Positions 1 to 6,808 of a stretch of 10,705 nt of DNA are shown here, one piece after another. The notes under the pieces were generated by a model. It searched no databases, was not told the DNA's origin, and saw only the letters and a list, made by a program, of their open reading frames with translations. A program made the position numbers and the translations under genes. This DNA comes from RUG13091 sp963619935 (GTDB lineage Bacteria > Bacillota_I > Bacilli_A > RFN20 > CAG-826): assembly GCA_963619935.1 (NCBI GenBank), contig CAVEYA010000018.1, positions 1 through 10,705 on the forward strand, read 5' to 3'. Positions within the stretch are counted from its first letter, which is position 1; each line of letters opens with the position of its first letter.

Positions 1-13
1 ATTCAGAATACTT

Positions 14-40
14 ACTTTGGGTTAAACCAAAGTTTTTTTT
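14..40 (+). terminator. Rho-independent terminator of a gene left of the window
   Basis: A 7-bp stem (ACTTTGG at 14-20 with CCAAAGT at 27-33) encloses a 6-nt loop and runs straight into eight T residues (33-40). The T-tract is on the + strand, so it should end a rightward transcript whose gene lies before position 1. No coding sequence is visible in 1-148. Confidence 0.72.
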
Positions 41-119
41 ATTACTTTTACAAGTTATTGATAATTTAAATAATGCGATTTTAACTAAAAATTCCTTCTT
101 ATTATGATATTTAAATATT

Positions 120-142
120 AAAAAAGCCCATTTTAATGGGCT
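120..142 (-). terminator. Rho-independent terminator of the purine permease
   Basis: The arms AGCCCAT (125-131) and ATGGGCT (136-142) form a GC-containing stem with a 4-nt loop. Read on the minus strand it is followed by six T residues (125 down to 120). It starts 6 nt beyond the permease stop codon, as expected for the end of that leftward transcript. Confidence 0.85.
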
Positions 143-148
143 CTTATT

Positions 149-1618
149 TTAAACATATTTCATTAACGCTGTTAGAATAAACGAGACAATGAATAACCCG
201 CCTATCGCGTATAATGGAATATTAATTTCTTTATACCTTCTTTGTGCTAAAAAAATAACAATATAACTAATAATTCCAATACCAATACCAGTGGATAAAC
301 TATAAGTTAAAATTGTGAATAATAACGTTAAGAATGTCACAAAAGCAATGCTCATATCTGTGAAATCAAGATTCTTAGCTGCTCCAAACATGATTAATAC
401 ACCAACACAAATTAAAGCAGGTGCAGTGACACATCCAGCAGTAAAGATTGAGAATATCGGATATATAAAGGCAGATAATAAGAATAATAACGCACTTGTG
501 GTAGCAGCTAACCCTGTTCTTGCTCCCATTTCAATTGCAATATTGCTTTCAGCAAAGCTTGTTAATGTAGAAGTACCACATGGGCCACAAATTAACGCTC
601 CTGTTGCATCAGCAATAACAGCTTTACGATAATTTTGCATTTTACCGTTTTCATCAATAAAGCCAGCGCTTGAACCAACTGCTAATAAAGTTGCAGTAGT
701 GTCAAATAAGTTAACAAACATTAAAGAAAAGATCGCGATATAGCTTGCTGGATTAGTAAAAATTGTAACTAAATCATCACCTAATGCTTTTACAGAATAT
801 AAAGCTTCACCTGTAATGGCATCCTTGCCTAATAAACCATAAGCAAAGACTTGATCTACGCCAGATATGCCCCAACTGACATTAGCATCTTTTGTCCATG
901 GAAGCAGTGGCAAATTATATGTCCCAGTAATTACTTCGGAATCAACACCCTTATTTTGTAATATAGCAGTTGTAATAACTGCGGCTATCGCAGTAATCAC
1001 TAATGCAGCTGGAATGCCTAATTGAGACAACATTTTGTTCTTACAGAACATAAACGCTAAACCGATAAATGTTCCAACTAATGCTATAACTACACCCGGG
1101 TTATCAAAATCAGTTAATTGCACTAATGTAGAAGAGTTAGCGGAGATAATGCCAGAACTCTTTAAACCAACTAAAGCAATAAAACCACCTAACGCCATAG
1201 AGATGATTAATTGAACTTTCTTAGGAATAGCTTCAATAATAATCTTTCTAATAGGCGTTAAAGAGAAAACGAAAAAGATAATACCGGTGATGGTTAATAA
1301 AATCATTCTTTGTTGCCAGGTATTAAATCCTAAATCTCCTGATAACGTATAGGCTAAATATGCATTTAACCCCATACCTGTTGATAATGTAATCGGGTAG
1401 TTAGCCACAAACGCCATTATTAATGTGACAACGCAACTTAATATTGCTGTCATAGCAAAAACACCAGCAGTAGACATACCCATAGCACTCAATATGCCAG
1501 CGTTTACTGGTAAGATATAGCAAATTGCGATAAAAGTAATCGCACCGCCTAAAATTTCTTTACCGATATTGCTACCCTTTTCCTTTATATGGAAAATTCT
1601 CTCTAAAAAATTAGACAT
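149..1618 (-). CDS. NCS2-family purine nucleobase permease (AzgA/PbuG type)
   Basis: Integral membrane importer of hypoxanthine, guanine and/or adenine, probably by proton symport. At 489 residues of largely hydrophobic sequence it has the length and many-helix character of the AzgA branch of NCS2. Family hallmarks seen are an N-terminal amphipathic stretch before helix 1 (ILGGAITF), the TGMGLNAYLAYT substrate-site segment, the NLFDTTATLLAVGSSAGF block and GTSTLTSFAES further on. I chose the ATG at 1618 because AAAGGAA (1627-1633) lies 8 nt upstream of it; a TTG at 1636 would put that ribosome site inside the coding region. It is a single-gene unit with its own promoter (1645-1674) and terminator. 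The leader of about 20 nt is too short for a purine riboswitch. Family assignment is firm; the exact base preference cannot be read from sequence. Confidence 0.93.
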   Translation of the reverse strand: MSNFLERIFHIKEKGSNIGKEILGGAITFIAICYILPVNAGILSAMGMSTAGVFAMTAILSCVVTLIMAFVANYPITLSTGMGLNAYLAYTLSGDLGFNTWQQRMILLTITGIIFFVFSLTPIRKIIIEAIPKKVQLIISMALGGFIALVGLKSSGIISANSSTLVQLTDFDNPGVVIALVGTFIGLAFMFCKNKMLSQLGIPAALVITAIAAVITTAILQNKGVDSEVITGTYNLPLLPWTKDANVSWGISGVDQVFAYGLLGKDAITGEALYSVKALGDDLVTIFTNPASYIAIFSLMFVNLFDTTATLLAVGSSAGFIDENGKMQNYRKAVIADATGALICGPCGTSTLTSFAESNIAIEMGARTGLAATTSALLFLLSAFIYPIFSIFTAGCVTAPALICVGVLIMFGAAKNLDFTDMSIAFVTFLTLLFTILTYSLSTGIGIGIISYIVIFLAQRRYKEINIPLYAIGGLFIVSFILTALMKYV

Positions 1619-1644
1619 ATATATAATTCCTTTCAAACTCCGTA

Positions 1645-1674
1645 ATTATATCATTATGGTTATTTTATAGTAAA
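1645..1674 (-). promoter_or_regulatory. Sigma-A-type promoter of the purine permease
   Basis: On the minus strand there is a perfect -10 TATAAT (1645-1650), an 18-bp spacer and a -35 of TTTACT (1669-1674, four of six matches to TTGACA). Initiation would fall near 1638, giving a leader of roughly 20 nt. Confidence 0.65.
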
Positions 1675-1754
1675 GAAATCATAGATTTATTACCTTATGC
1701 TTTTAAATTTTATAATTTTAATTCGGTATTTTTTTGCAAATTTTACTTAAATGT

Positions 1755-1782
1755 TTGATATTTTGCTTAGAATGGTTAATAA
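1755..1782 (+). promoter_or_regulatory. Probable promoter of the Fic / EF-G-like unit
   Basis: TTGATA (1755-1760) and TAATAA (1777-1782) are separated by 16 bp; an overlapping TAATAT (1780-1785) is an alternative -10 with a longer spacer. Either places the start roughly 10-20 nt before the Fic start codon. The surroundings are very AT-rich, so this is only a best guess. Confidence 0.4.
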
Positions 1783-1805
1783 TATAGTCACAGAGGTACA
1801 TACAA

Positions 1806-2843
1806 ATGAAAATGTTTGATTTGAAGAACAGTGTTTTGGGGTTGAACACTCCTGCCATTGTTTCATTGCTCAATTCTATTGAGCTCTACAAGGGTAAAAC
1901 TCTTGCTGTAAGCAAAGCGAAAAAGTTAGATACTTTAAAAGCTATTGCGCGTCATAGTGGCGTTATTGCAAGTAACGCGATTGGTAGTGTTTATATCGAT
2001 GAAAATCGTGAACACGCTATTTTAGAAAAAGGCGAAGCCCCAAAAACTTTACAAGAACATATGGTGGTTGGCTATTCCAATGCATTAGATTTAATTAATG
2101 AAGTTTATAAATTCCAACCATTCGATCGTAATTTCATTTCTACATTACATTATTATATTTATAAGGATTATAATCCTGAATTCGGTGGTCGTTTCAAAGA
2201 TTCACAAAACTATATTCAAGAAGCATTACCTGATGGTAGCTTTAAAACAATCTTTGTCTCTGCTGCTCCAGAACAAGTATTACCATTATTAGAAAGCTTA
2301 ATATATCAATTTAATGACTGCGTAGCAGATGAAGAATGTAATAAGTTAGTTCTTACTGCAGCTTTCTTATTAGATTTCATGTGCATCCATCCATATAACC
2401 ATGGTAATGGACGTGTTTCTCGTTTATTACTTGACTTCTTATTAAAGAAATTTGGTTACAACATTAATGATTACTTCGCTATTTCATATTTAATGAAACA
2501 ACATATTGGTGAATATATTGATGCATTCCAAGCTTCTTCAGAAGGCTGGCATGATAACGCAAATAATTACGAACAATTCGTTACTTTTATCTTAAAACGT
2601 ATCTTAGAAGCATATCGTAAACTTGATTACATCTTAGAAATTAACGATATGGAAGGCACTACAGAAGATAAAGTTTTAAAGATTGTTGTTGATTCATCGA
2701 CACCTATCAGTAAATTAGTTATCAAAAATATTTTATATGGTGCTTCATCAGTAACAATTGAAAAAGCATTAGCTAAATTACAAAAAGATGGTCGCATTCA
2801 ATTAATTAATCGTGGCCGTTATTCTAAGTATTTTAGAACATAG
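1806..2843 (+). CDS. Fic-domain protein with altered active-site motifs
   Basis: Fic enzymes usually transfer AMP (sometimes other phosphate-containing groups) to hydroxyls of target proteins. The 345-residue layout is typical of stand-alone Fic proteins: an N-terminal helical region (1-105), Fic core (110-270) with GRFKDSQN (128-135), a target-dock/flap segment (about 146-155) and the signature HPYNHGNGRVSR (195-206), then a C-terminal winged-helix-like tail (about 285-345). Catalytic His195, Arg203 and Arg206 are present. Two usual residues are not: the Asp/Glu of HPFx(D/E)GNGR is His199, and the inhibitory (S/T)xxxE(G/N) motif reads SNAIGS (56-61), with Gly60 where Glu is expected. Activity may therefore be changed or lost. 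The ATG at 1806 has AGAGG (1792-1796) upstream. The stop lies 16 nt before the EF-G-like gene, suggesting co-transcription. The first 35 codons avoid TTA leucine, unlike the rest. No partner antitoxin is seen. Confidence 0.9.
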   Translation: MKMFDLKNSVLGLNTPAIVSLLNSIELYKGKTLAVSKAKKLDTLKAIARHSGVIASNAIGSVYIDENREHAILEKGEAPKTLQEHMVVGYSNALDLINEVYKFQPFDRNFISTLHYYIYKDYNPEFGGRFKDSQNYIQEALPDGSFKTIFVSAAPEQVLPLLESLIYQFNDCVADEECNKLVLTAAFLLDFMCIHPYNHGNGRVSRLLLDFLLKKFGYNINDYFAISYLMKQHIGEYIDAFQASSEGWHDNANNYEQFVTFILKRILEAYRKLDYILEINDMEGTTEDKVLKIVVDSSTPISKLVIKNILYGASSVTIEKALAKLQKDGRIQLINRGRYSKYFRT

Positions 2844-2859
2844 TGGAGGAAGATAATAT

Positions 2860-4914
2860 ATGCCTAAATATGATGCTGCTCATATCCGTAATATCGCAAT
2901 CTTAGGTCACCAAGGATGTGGCAAAACTTCCTTAGTGGAATCCTTAGCCTTTGCAACTGGATTAATCTCACAAAAAGGTGAAGTAGAAAAGAAAAATACT
3001 CTTAGTGATTACACCGCTGATGAACAAAAGCGTGGTGCTTCTATTCAAACAGCAATTATCCCAATCGAAGAAAAAGGATATAAGATTAATTTAGTTGATA
3101 TTCCTGGAAATGATGATTTTATCTCTGAAGCAATCGGTGTATCCCGTATTGTTAAGGGTGCGGTTTTAGTGATTGATGCTTCTGTTGGTGTGCAAGTTGG
3201 CACAGTTAAACATTGGAATAGATTGCAAAAGCGTGGCATTCCAACATTTATCTATGTGAATAAGATGGATAAAGCAGGAATTAATTTTGAAGCAGTTTTA
3301 GATGATATTCGTGCCAAATTAGGAAAAAATGCGATTCCATTCTCTTATCCATTAGGCCATGAAAATGGTTTTGACGGGTTTGTTAACGTTGTTGATTTAA
3401 AGGCTCGTAAATATAATGGACACGAATGTGTTGATGCGGAAATCTTTGAAGATAAGAAACAAAAAGTTTTTGAACTTCATAACACAATTGTGGAAGAAGT
3501 GGCTAAAACTGATGACGCTTTATTAGAAAAGTTCTTTAATGGTGAACAATTCACAAGAGAAGAAATTCATGACTCATTAAGAAAGGGTGTCTTAGCAGGT
3601 GAATTAGTACCTGTTATCGTTGGTAGTGCACTTAAAAATATTGGCATTAGCACAATGCTTGAAATGTTTATTGATTACTTACCAAATCCATCTGACTTAA
3701 AACCATATGAAGCGGAAGATGAAAATGGTAATCCAGTTACTAGATTAACCAAAGATGACGAACCATTCTCTGCTTATGTCTTTAAGACCGTTGTAGATCC
3801 ATATTCTGGTGTAATTAATATAATTAAAGTTAATTCCGGTGTCTTACATGTCGGTGATGATGTTTGGTGTAATGGAACAGTTCAACGTGTCAGTATGCTA
3901 TATCAAATGACTGGCAAAAAGTTAGACACTATCCAAGAATTAGGGGCTGGTGATATTGGTGCGGTTACTAGATTAGAAAAAGTAGCGTCAGGTGATTCTT
4001 TATCTAATCCTAAAACAATAACTATTTATAAACCGGTTAAATACCCAACCGCAGTTATCTTTAAGGCTATTGTCTTAGCAGATAAGAAAGATGAAGCAAA
4101 GATTGGTCAAGCTTTAACTAAGATGCAACTCGAAGATCCATGTATCGAAGTTAAACGTAATAATGAAACTAAACAATTATTATTAGGTGGTGTCAGTTCT
4201 TCTCATATCGATTATGCGATTGATAAATTAAAGAACCTTTATAAGGTTGCTATTACTACTGAACCGATGAAAGTTGTCTATCGTGAATCAATTAAAAAGA
4301 TTGCCGAAGGCGATGGTAGATATGTTAAACAATCTGGTGGTTCTGGATTCTATGGTGTAGTCAAAATGAGATTTGAACCATGTGAAGAATCTGAATTTGC
4401 CGAAGAAGTCTTCGGTGGAGCAGTGCCAAAGAACTATTTCCCAGCAGTTGAAAAAGGTTTCTTTGAAGCTTTACAATCTGGCCCATTAGCAGGATTCCCA
4501 GTCATTGGTGTGAAAGGTATTCTTGTTGATGGTAAATACCATCCAGTGGACAGCAATGAACAAGCTTTCAAAATGGCAGGCATCTTAGCCTTTAAAGATG
4601 CATATCCAAAGTGTTCACCAATTATTCTTGAACCAATTATGCGTATTAAAGTAAATGTGGAAAGTAGATTTACTGGTGATGTTCTTTCTGATTTAAATAC
4701 TCGTAGAGCGAGAATTCAAAATATTGAAGAAAAAGAACATGGTGTACAAGAAATTGAAGCTTTAATTCCAGAAGCCGAAATTATTGATTATGCGACACAG
4801 CTTAAATCTTTGACTCAAGCTAGTGGCTTCTTCAATCGTGAATTTGTCAGTTATGAAGAAGTACCAGAATACTTAAAGGAAAAGGTAATTAAAGAAAATC
4901 GTATTTCTGAATAA
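2860..4914 (+). CDS. EF-G-like translational GTPase (EF-G paralogue, FusA2-like)
   Basis: A 684-residue protein with the five-domain EF-G architecture: GTPase domain (1-270), beta-barrel domain II (about 295-375), domain III (about 385-460), domain IV (about 465-590, with SGGSGFYG and DGKYHPVDS) and domain V (about 595-675, with TGDVLSDLNTRR). Nucleotide motifs are G1 GHQGCGKT (16-23), G2 RGASI (58-62), G3 DIPGN (80-84), G4 NKMD (134-137) and G5 GSA (255-257). True EF-G has AHxDAGKT, RGITI and DTPGH, so this is a divergent paralogue rather than the main translocase, most like the EF-G-like/FusA2 group. The catalytic His of G3 is Asn84 and the switch I Thr is Ser61, which predicts slow or altered GTP hydrolysis. 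It should act on ribosomes in the cytosol, with unknown role (recycling, stress or ribosome protection are possible). A strong GGAGGA site (2845-2850) precedes the ATG. It follows the Fic gene by 16 nt and ends at a strong terminator. Confidence 0.9.
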   Translation: MPKYDAAHIRNIAILGHQGCGKTSLVESLAFATGLISQKGEVEKKNTLSDYTADEQKRGASIQTAIIPIEEKGYKINLVDIPGNDDFISEAIGVSRIVKGAVLVIDASVGVQVGTVKHWNRLQKRGIPTFIYVNKMDKAGINFEAVLDDIRAKLGKNAIPFSYPLGHENGFDGFVNVVDLKARKYNGHECVDAEIFEDKKQKVFELHNTIVEEVAKTDDALLEKFFNGEQFTREEIHDSLRKGVLAGELVPVIVGSALKNIGISTMLEMFIDYLPNPSDLKPYEAEDENGNPVTRLTKDDEPFSAYVFKTVVDPYSGVINIIKVNSGVLHVGDDVWCNGTVQRVSMLYQMTGKKLDTIQELGAGDIGAVTRLEKVASGDSLSNPKTITIYKPVKYPTAVIFKAIVLADKKDEAKIGQALTKMQLEDPCIEVKRNNETKQLLLGGVSSSHIDYAIDKLKNLYKVAITTEPMKVVYRESIKKIAEGDGRYVKQSGGSGFYGVVKMRFEPCEESEFAEEVFGGAVPKNYFPAVEKGFFEALQSGPLAGFPVIGVKGILVDGKYHPVDSNEQAFKMAGILAFKDAYPKCSPIILEPIMRIKVNVESRFTGDVLSDLNTRRARIQNIEEKEHGVQEIEALIPEAEIIDYATQLKSLTQASGFFNREFVSYEEVPEYLKEKVIKENRISE

Positions 4915-4920
4915 ATATTA

Positions 4921-4954
4921 AAAAGAAGGGGGAACAAATCCCCCTTTTCTTTTG
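4921..4954 (+). terminator. Rho-independent terminator of the Fic / EF-G-like unit
   Basis: AAGGGGG (4926-4932) pairs with CCCCCTT (4940-4946) around a 7-nt loop, followed by TTTTCTTTT. It lies just after the EF-G-like stop and has five consecutive G-C pairs, one of the two strongest hairpins in the window. Confidence 0.9.
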
Positions 4955-4980
4955 CTAGATTTTAGTAGAACTCTTTTAAT
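4952..4980 (+). promoter_or_regulatory. Probable surE promoter
   Basis: TTGCTA (4952-4957) and TTTAAT (4975-4980) are spaced by 17 bp. The -35 starts inside the T-tract of the preceding terminator. Initiation near 4987 would leave about 14 nt before the surE ATG. A second -10-like hexamer, TAGAAT (4989-4994), lies only 6 nt before the ATG and would give a leaderless message. Confidence 0.45.
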
Positions 4981-5000
4981 GATTAATTTAGAATAAATTC

Positions 5001-5711
5001 ATGAATATTTTATTAACAAATGATGATGGCTATTTTGCCCCAGGTATTAAGTTAATTTATAACTGCTTACAAAAATACGGGAATGTCGTAATCGTGGCTC
5101 CTAATGTCCAAAACAGTGCAAAATCGGTTAGTAAGACACTTGGTAAACCCTTAAAAGTTGAAAAAATTGAAAATAATGTCTTTTCTTGTAGTGGCACACC
5201 TGCTGATTGTGTTGCCTTTGGTTTAAATAGCTTATCCATTAAATTTGATTTAGTGGTCTCTGGTTGTAATGACGGTTGGAATATCTCTTATGACACTCTT
5301 TATAGTGGGACTGTCGGAGCGGCTTTAGAAGCATTAATTAATCATGTTCCAAGTATTGCTATATCAAGCGATCGTGATTTACCCATTGTCGAACAATATT
5401 TTGAAATGATGTGGGAATATATCAATAAACATAATCTTATTAGTGATGAATATCTTTTAAATATAAATTTCCCAAAAGAAGATGTCATAGACATCAAACT
5501 TGGTGAATTATATGTTCGTCATGATGAACATTTCTTCATGAATGAAAACGATGGCTATTATGCTTATCGAAATTGTGAGGATAAATTCACTGATAAAAAT
5601 AGTGATGTCTATCAAGTAACACACAAGATTATATCTATTGTTCCATTAGCGAAAACTTGCTTTAATCAGGACATTTATCGTCGTTTAAAAAATAAAATCA
5701 AAGAAAAATAG
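5001..5711 (+). CDS. surE: 5'/3'-nucleotidase SurE
   Basis: SurE removes phosphate from nucleoside 5'- and 3'-monophosphates (and, in some species, short polyphosphate) with a divalent metal, in the cytosol. The metal-site residues of the family are present: Asp8 and Asp9 in LLTNDDG, Ser39 in the QNSAKS loop and Asn90 in SGCNDG. Also recognisable are CSGTPADCV (63-71) and DTLYSGTVGAALEA, the usual dimer/active-site segment. At 236 residues it is slightly short for the family; the tail after about residue 150 is divergent. The ATG at 5001 is fixed by the conserved MNILLTNDDG start. There is no Shine-Dalgarno sequence in front of it (upstream is only A/T-rich), which is unusual beside its neighbours. 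It precedes fba by 64 nt with no terminator between, so read-through into fba is possible. The role is probably nucleotide turnover. Confidence 0.93.
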   Translation: MNILLTNDDGYFAPGIKLIYNCLQKYGNVVIVAPNVQNSAKSVSKTLGKPLKVEKIENNVFSCSGTPADCVAFGLNSLSIKFDLVVSGCNDGWNISYDTLYSGTVGAALEALINHVPSIAISSDRDLPIVEQYFEMMWEYINKHNLISDEYLLNINFPKEDVIDIKLGELYVRHDEHFFMNENDGYYAYRNCEDKFTDKNSDVYQVTHKIISIVPLAKTCFNQDIYRRLKNKIKEK

Positions 5712-5721
5712 ATTTTATCTA

Positions 5722-5750
5722 CTAACATTTTAATCCAAGTATTATATAAT
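5722..5750 (+). promoter_or_regulatory. fba promoter
   Basis: A perfect -10 TATAAT (5745-5750) lies 17 bp from CTAACA (5722-5727, four of six matches to TTGACA). Initiation near 5757 gives a leader of about 19 nt containing the AAGGAAG ribosome site. The quality fits a well-expressed glycolytic gene. Confidence 0.65.
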
Positions 5751-5775
5751 ACTATCGGAAAAGGAAGTTATAAAT

Positions 5776-6750
5776 ATGCCATTAGTTAACACAAAAGAAT
5801 TATTTGAAAAAGCATATAAGGGTGGCTACGCCATCGGTGCTTTTAACTGCAATAACATGGAAATTGTACAAGCCATTACTGAAGCTGCTAAAGAATGCAA
5901 TTCCCCAGTTATTCTCCAAGTTTCTGCAGGTGCAAGAAAATACGCTAAACCAGGTTATTTAAAGCATTTAGTGGAAGCTGCTGTTGAAGATACAGGTATC
6001 CCAATCGTCTTACATTTAGACCACGGTGCCGATTTCGAAATTTGTAAAGATTGTATCGATAATGGATTTACATCCGTCATGATTGATGCTTCTAGCAAAC
6101 CATTCGAAGAAAATATCGCAATTACTAAGAAAGTAGTTGAATACGCACACGCTCATGTTCCTTATGTGACAGTAGAAGCTGAACTTGGTACATTAGCTGG
6201 TGTGGAAGATGATGTCAAAGTTGAATTTGGCAAATCTTCATATACTAACCCAGAAGACGTTGAAGAATTTGTTAAACGTACAGGTGTTGATAGCTTAGCT
6301 ATTGCTATCGGTACATCTCACGGTGCTTATAAGTTTAAACCAGAACAATGCACACGCGATCCAAAGACTGGTATCTTATTACCACCTCCATTAAGATTTG
6401 ATATCTTAGAAGAAGTAAGCAAACGTTTACCAGGATTCCCAATCGTTTTACATGGTTCAAGTTCCGTTAACCAAGAATACGTTAAGATTATTAACGACAA
6501 TGGTGGTAAACTCGTTGACGCAGTCGGTGTTCCTGAATCTCAACTTAGAGAAGCTAGCAAATTAGCTGTTTGTAAGATCAACATTGATAGTGACCTCCGT
6601 TTAGCGTTAACCGCTGGTATTCGTGAAGATATGTTCGCTCATCCAGATCATTTCGATCCACGTCAATATCTCAAACCAGCTCGTGAATACGTAAAGCAAT
6701 TAGTGAAACACAAGATTTGCGATGTATTAGGTTCTAACGATAAAATCTAA
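5776..6750 (+). CDS. fba: Class II fructose-1,6-bisphosphate aldolase
   Basis: Zinc-dependent cytosolic aldolase that interconverts fructose-1,6-bisphosphate with glyceraldehyde-3-phosphate and dihydroxyacetone phosphate, in glycolysis and gluconeogenesis. The 324 residues are full length. Visible are catalytic Asp82 and zinc ligand His83 in LHLDHG, the EAELG segment (134-138), zinc ligands His182 (TSHGAYK) and His226 (LHGSSS), and the substrate-binding NIDSDLR (269-275). Ligand roles are assigned by analogy with the class II family. The length and the LLPPPLRFDILEE insert resemble the 310-325-residue bacterial form. A tagatose-bisphosphate aldolase activity cannot be excluded from sequence, but the single-gene setting favours the glycolytic enzyme. 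The ATG has AAGGAAG (5761-5767) 8 nt upstream. It ends 14 nt before a strong hairpin terminator. CGT arginine and codons such as AAC and ATC are common here, as expected for a highly expressed gene. Confidence 0.95.
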   Translation: MPLVNTKELFEKAYKGGYAIGAFNCNNMEIVQAITEAAKECNSPVILQVSAGARKYAKPGYLKHLVEAAVEDTGIPIVLHLDHGADFEICKDCIDNGFTSVMIDASSKPFEENIAITKKVVEYAHAHVPYVTVEAELGTLAGVEDDVKVEFGKSSYTNPEDVEEFVKRTGVDSLAIAIGTSHGAYKFKPEQCTRDPKTGILLPPPLRFDILEEVSKRLPGFPIVLHGSSSVNQEYVKIINDNGGKLVDAVGVPESQLREASKLAVCKINIDSDLRLALTAGIREDMFAHPDHFDPRQYLKPAREYVKQLVKHKICDVLGSNDKI

Positions 6751-6764
6751 TTTACAAGTAAATT

Positions 6765-6791
6765 AAAAGCGGCCTTACGGTCGCTTTTTTG
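6765..6791. terminator. Terminator shared by convergent fba and mscL
   Basis: AAAAGCGGCC (6765-6774) pairs with GGTCGCTTTT (6779-6788), with one G-T wobble and a 4-nt loop TTAC. On the + strand the T-run continues to 6790, a strong ending for fba. On the minus strand four T residues then AATTT follow, so it can also serve mscL, whose stop codon lies about 20 nt away. Confidence 0.87.
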
Positions 6792-6808
6792 TTTGCTTTT
6801 AAAAGTAA

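Noticed and set aside
1619..1636. Longer N-terminus of the purine permease from a TTG codon at 1636
   Set aside because: It would translate through the AAAGGAA ribosome site that serves the ATG at 1618, and the shorter form matches the usual family start.
1806..2843. Fic protein as the toxin of a toxin-antitoxin pair
   Set aside because: There is no small antitoxin gene on either side and the protein is a long stand-alone type with its own N-terminal and C-terminal domains.
2860..4914. Tetracycline-type ribosomal protection protein
   Set aside because: Domain IV and V motifs and the G-motif variants look like the EF-G-like group, and nothing in the surroundings suggests resistance cargo or transfer; I cannot fully exclude it.
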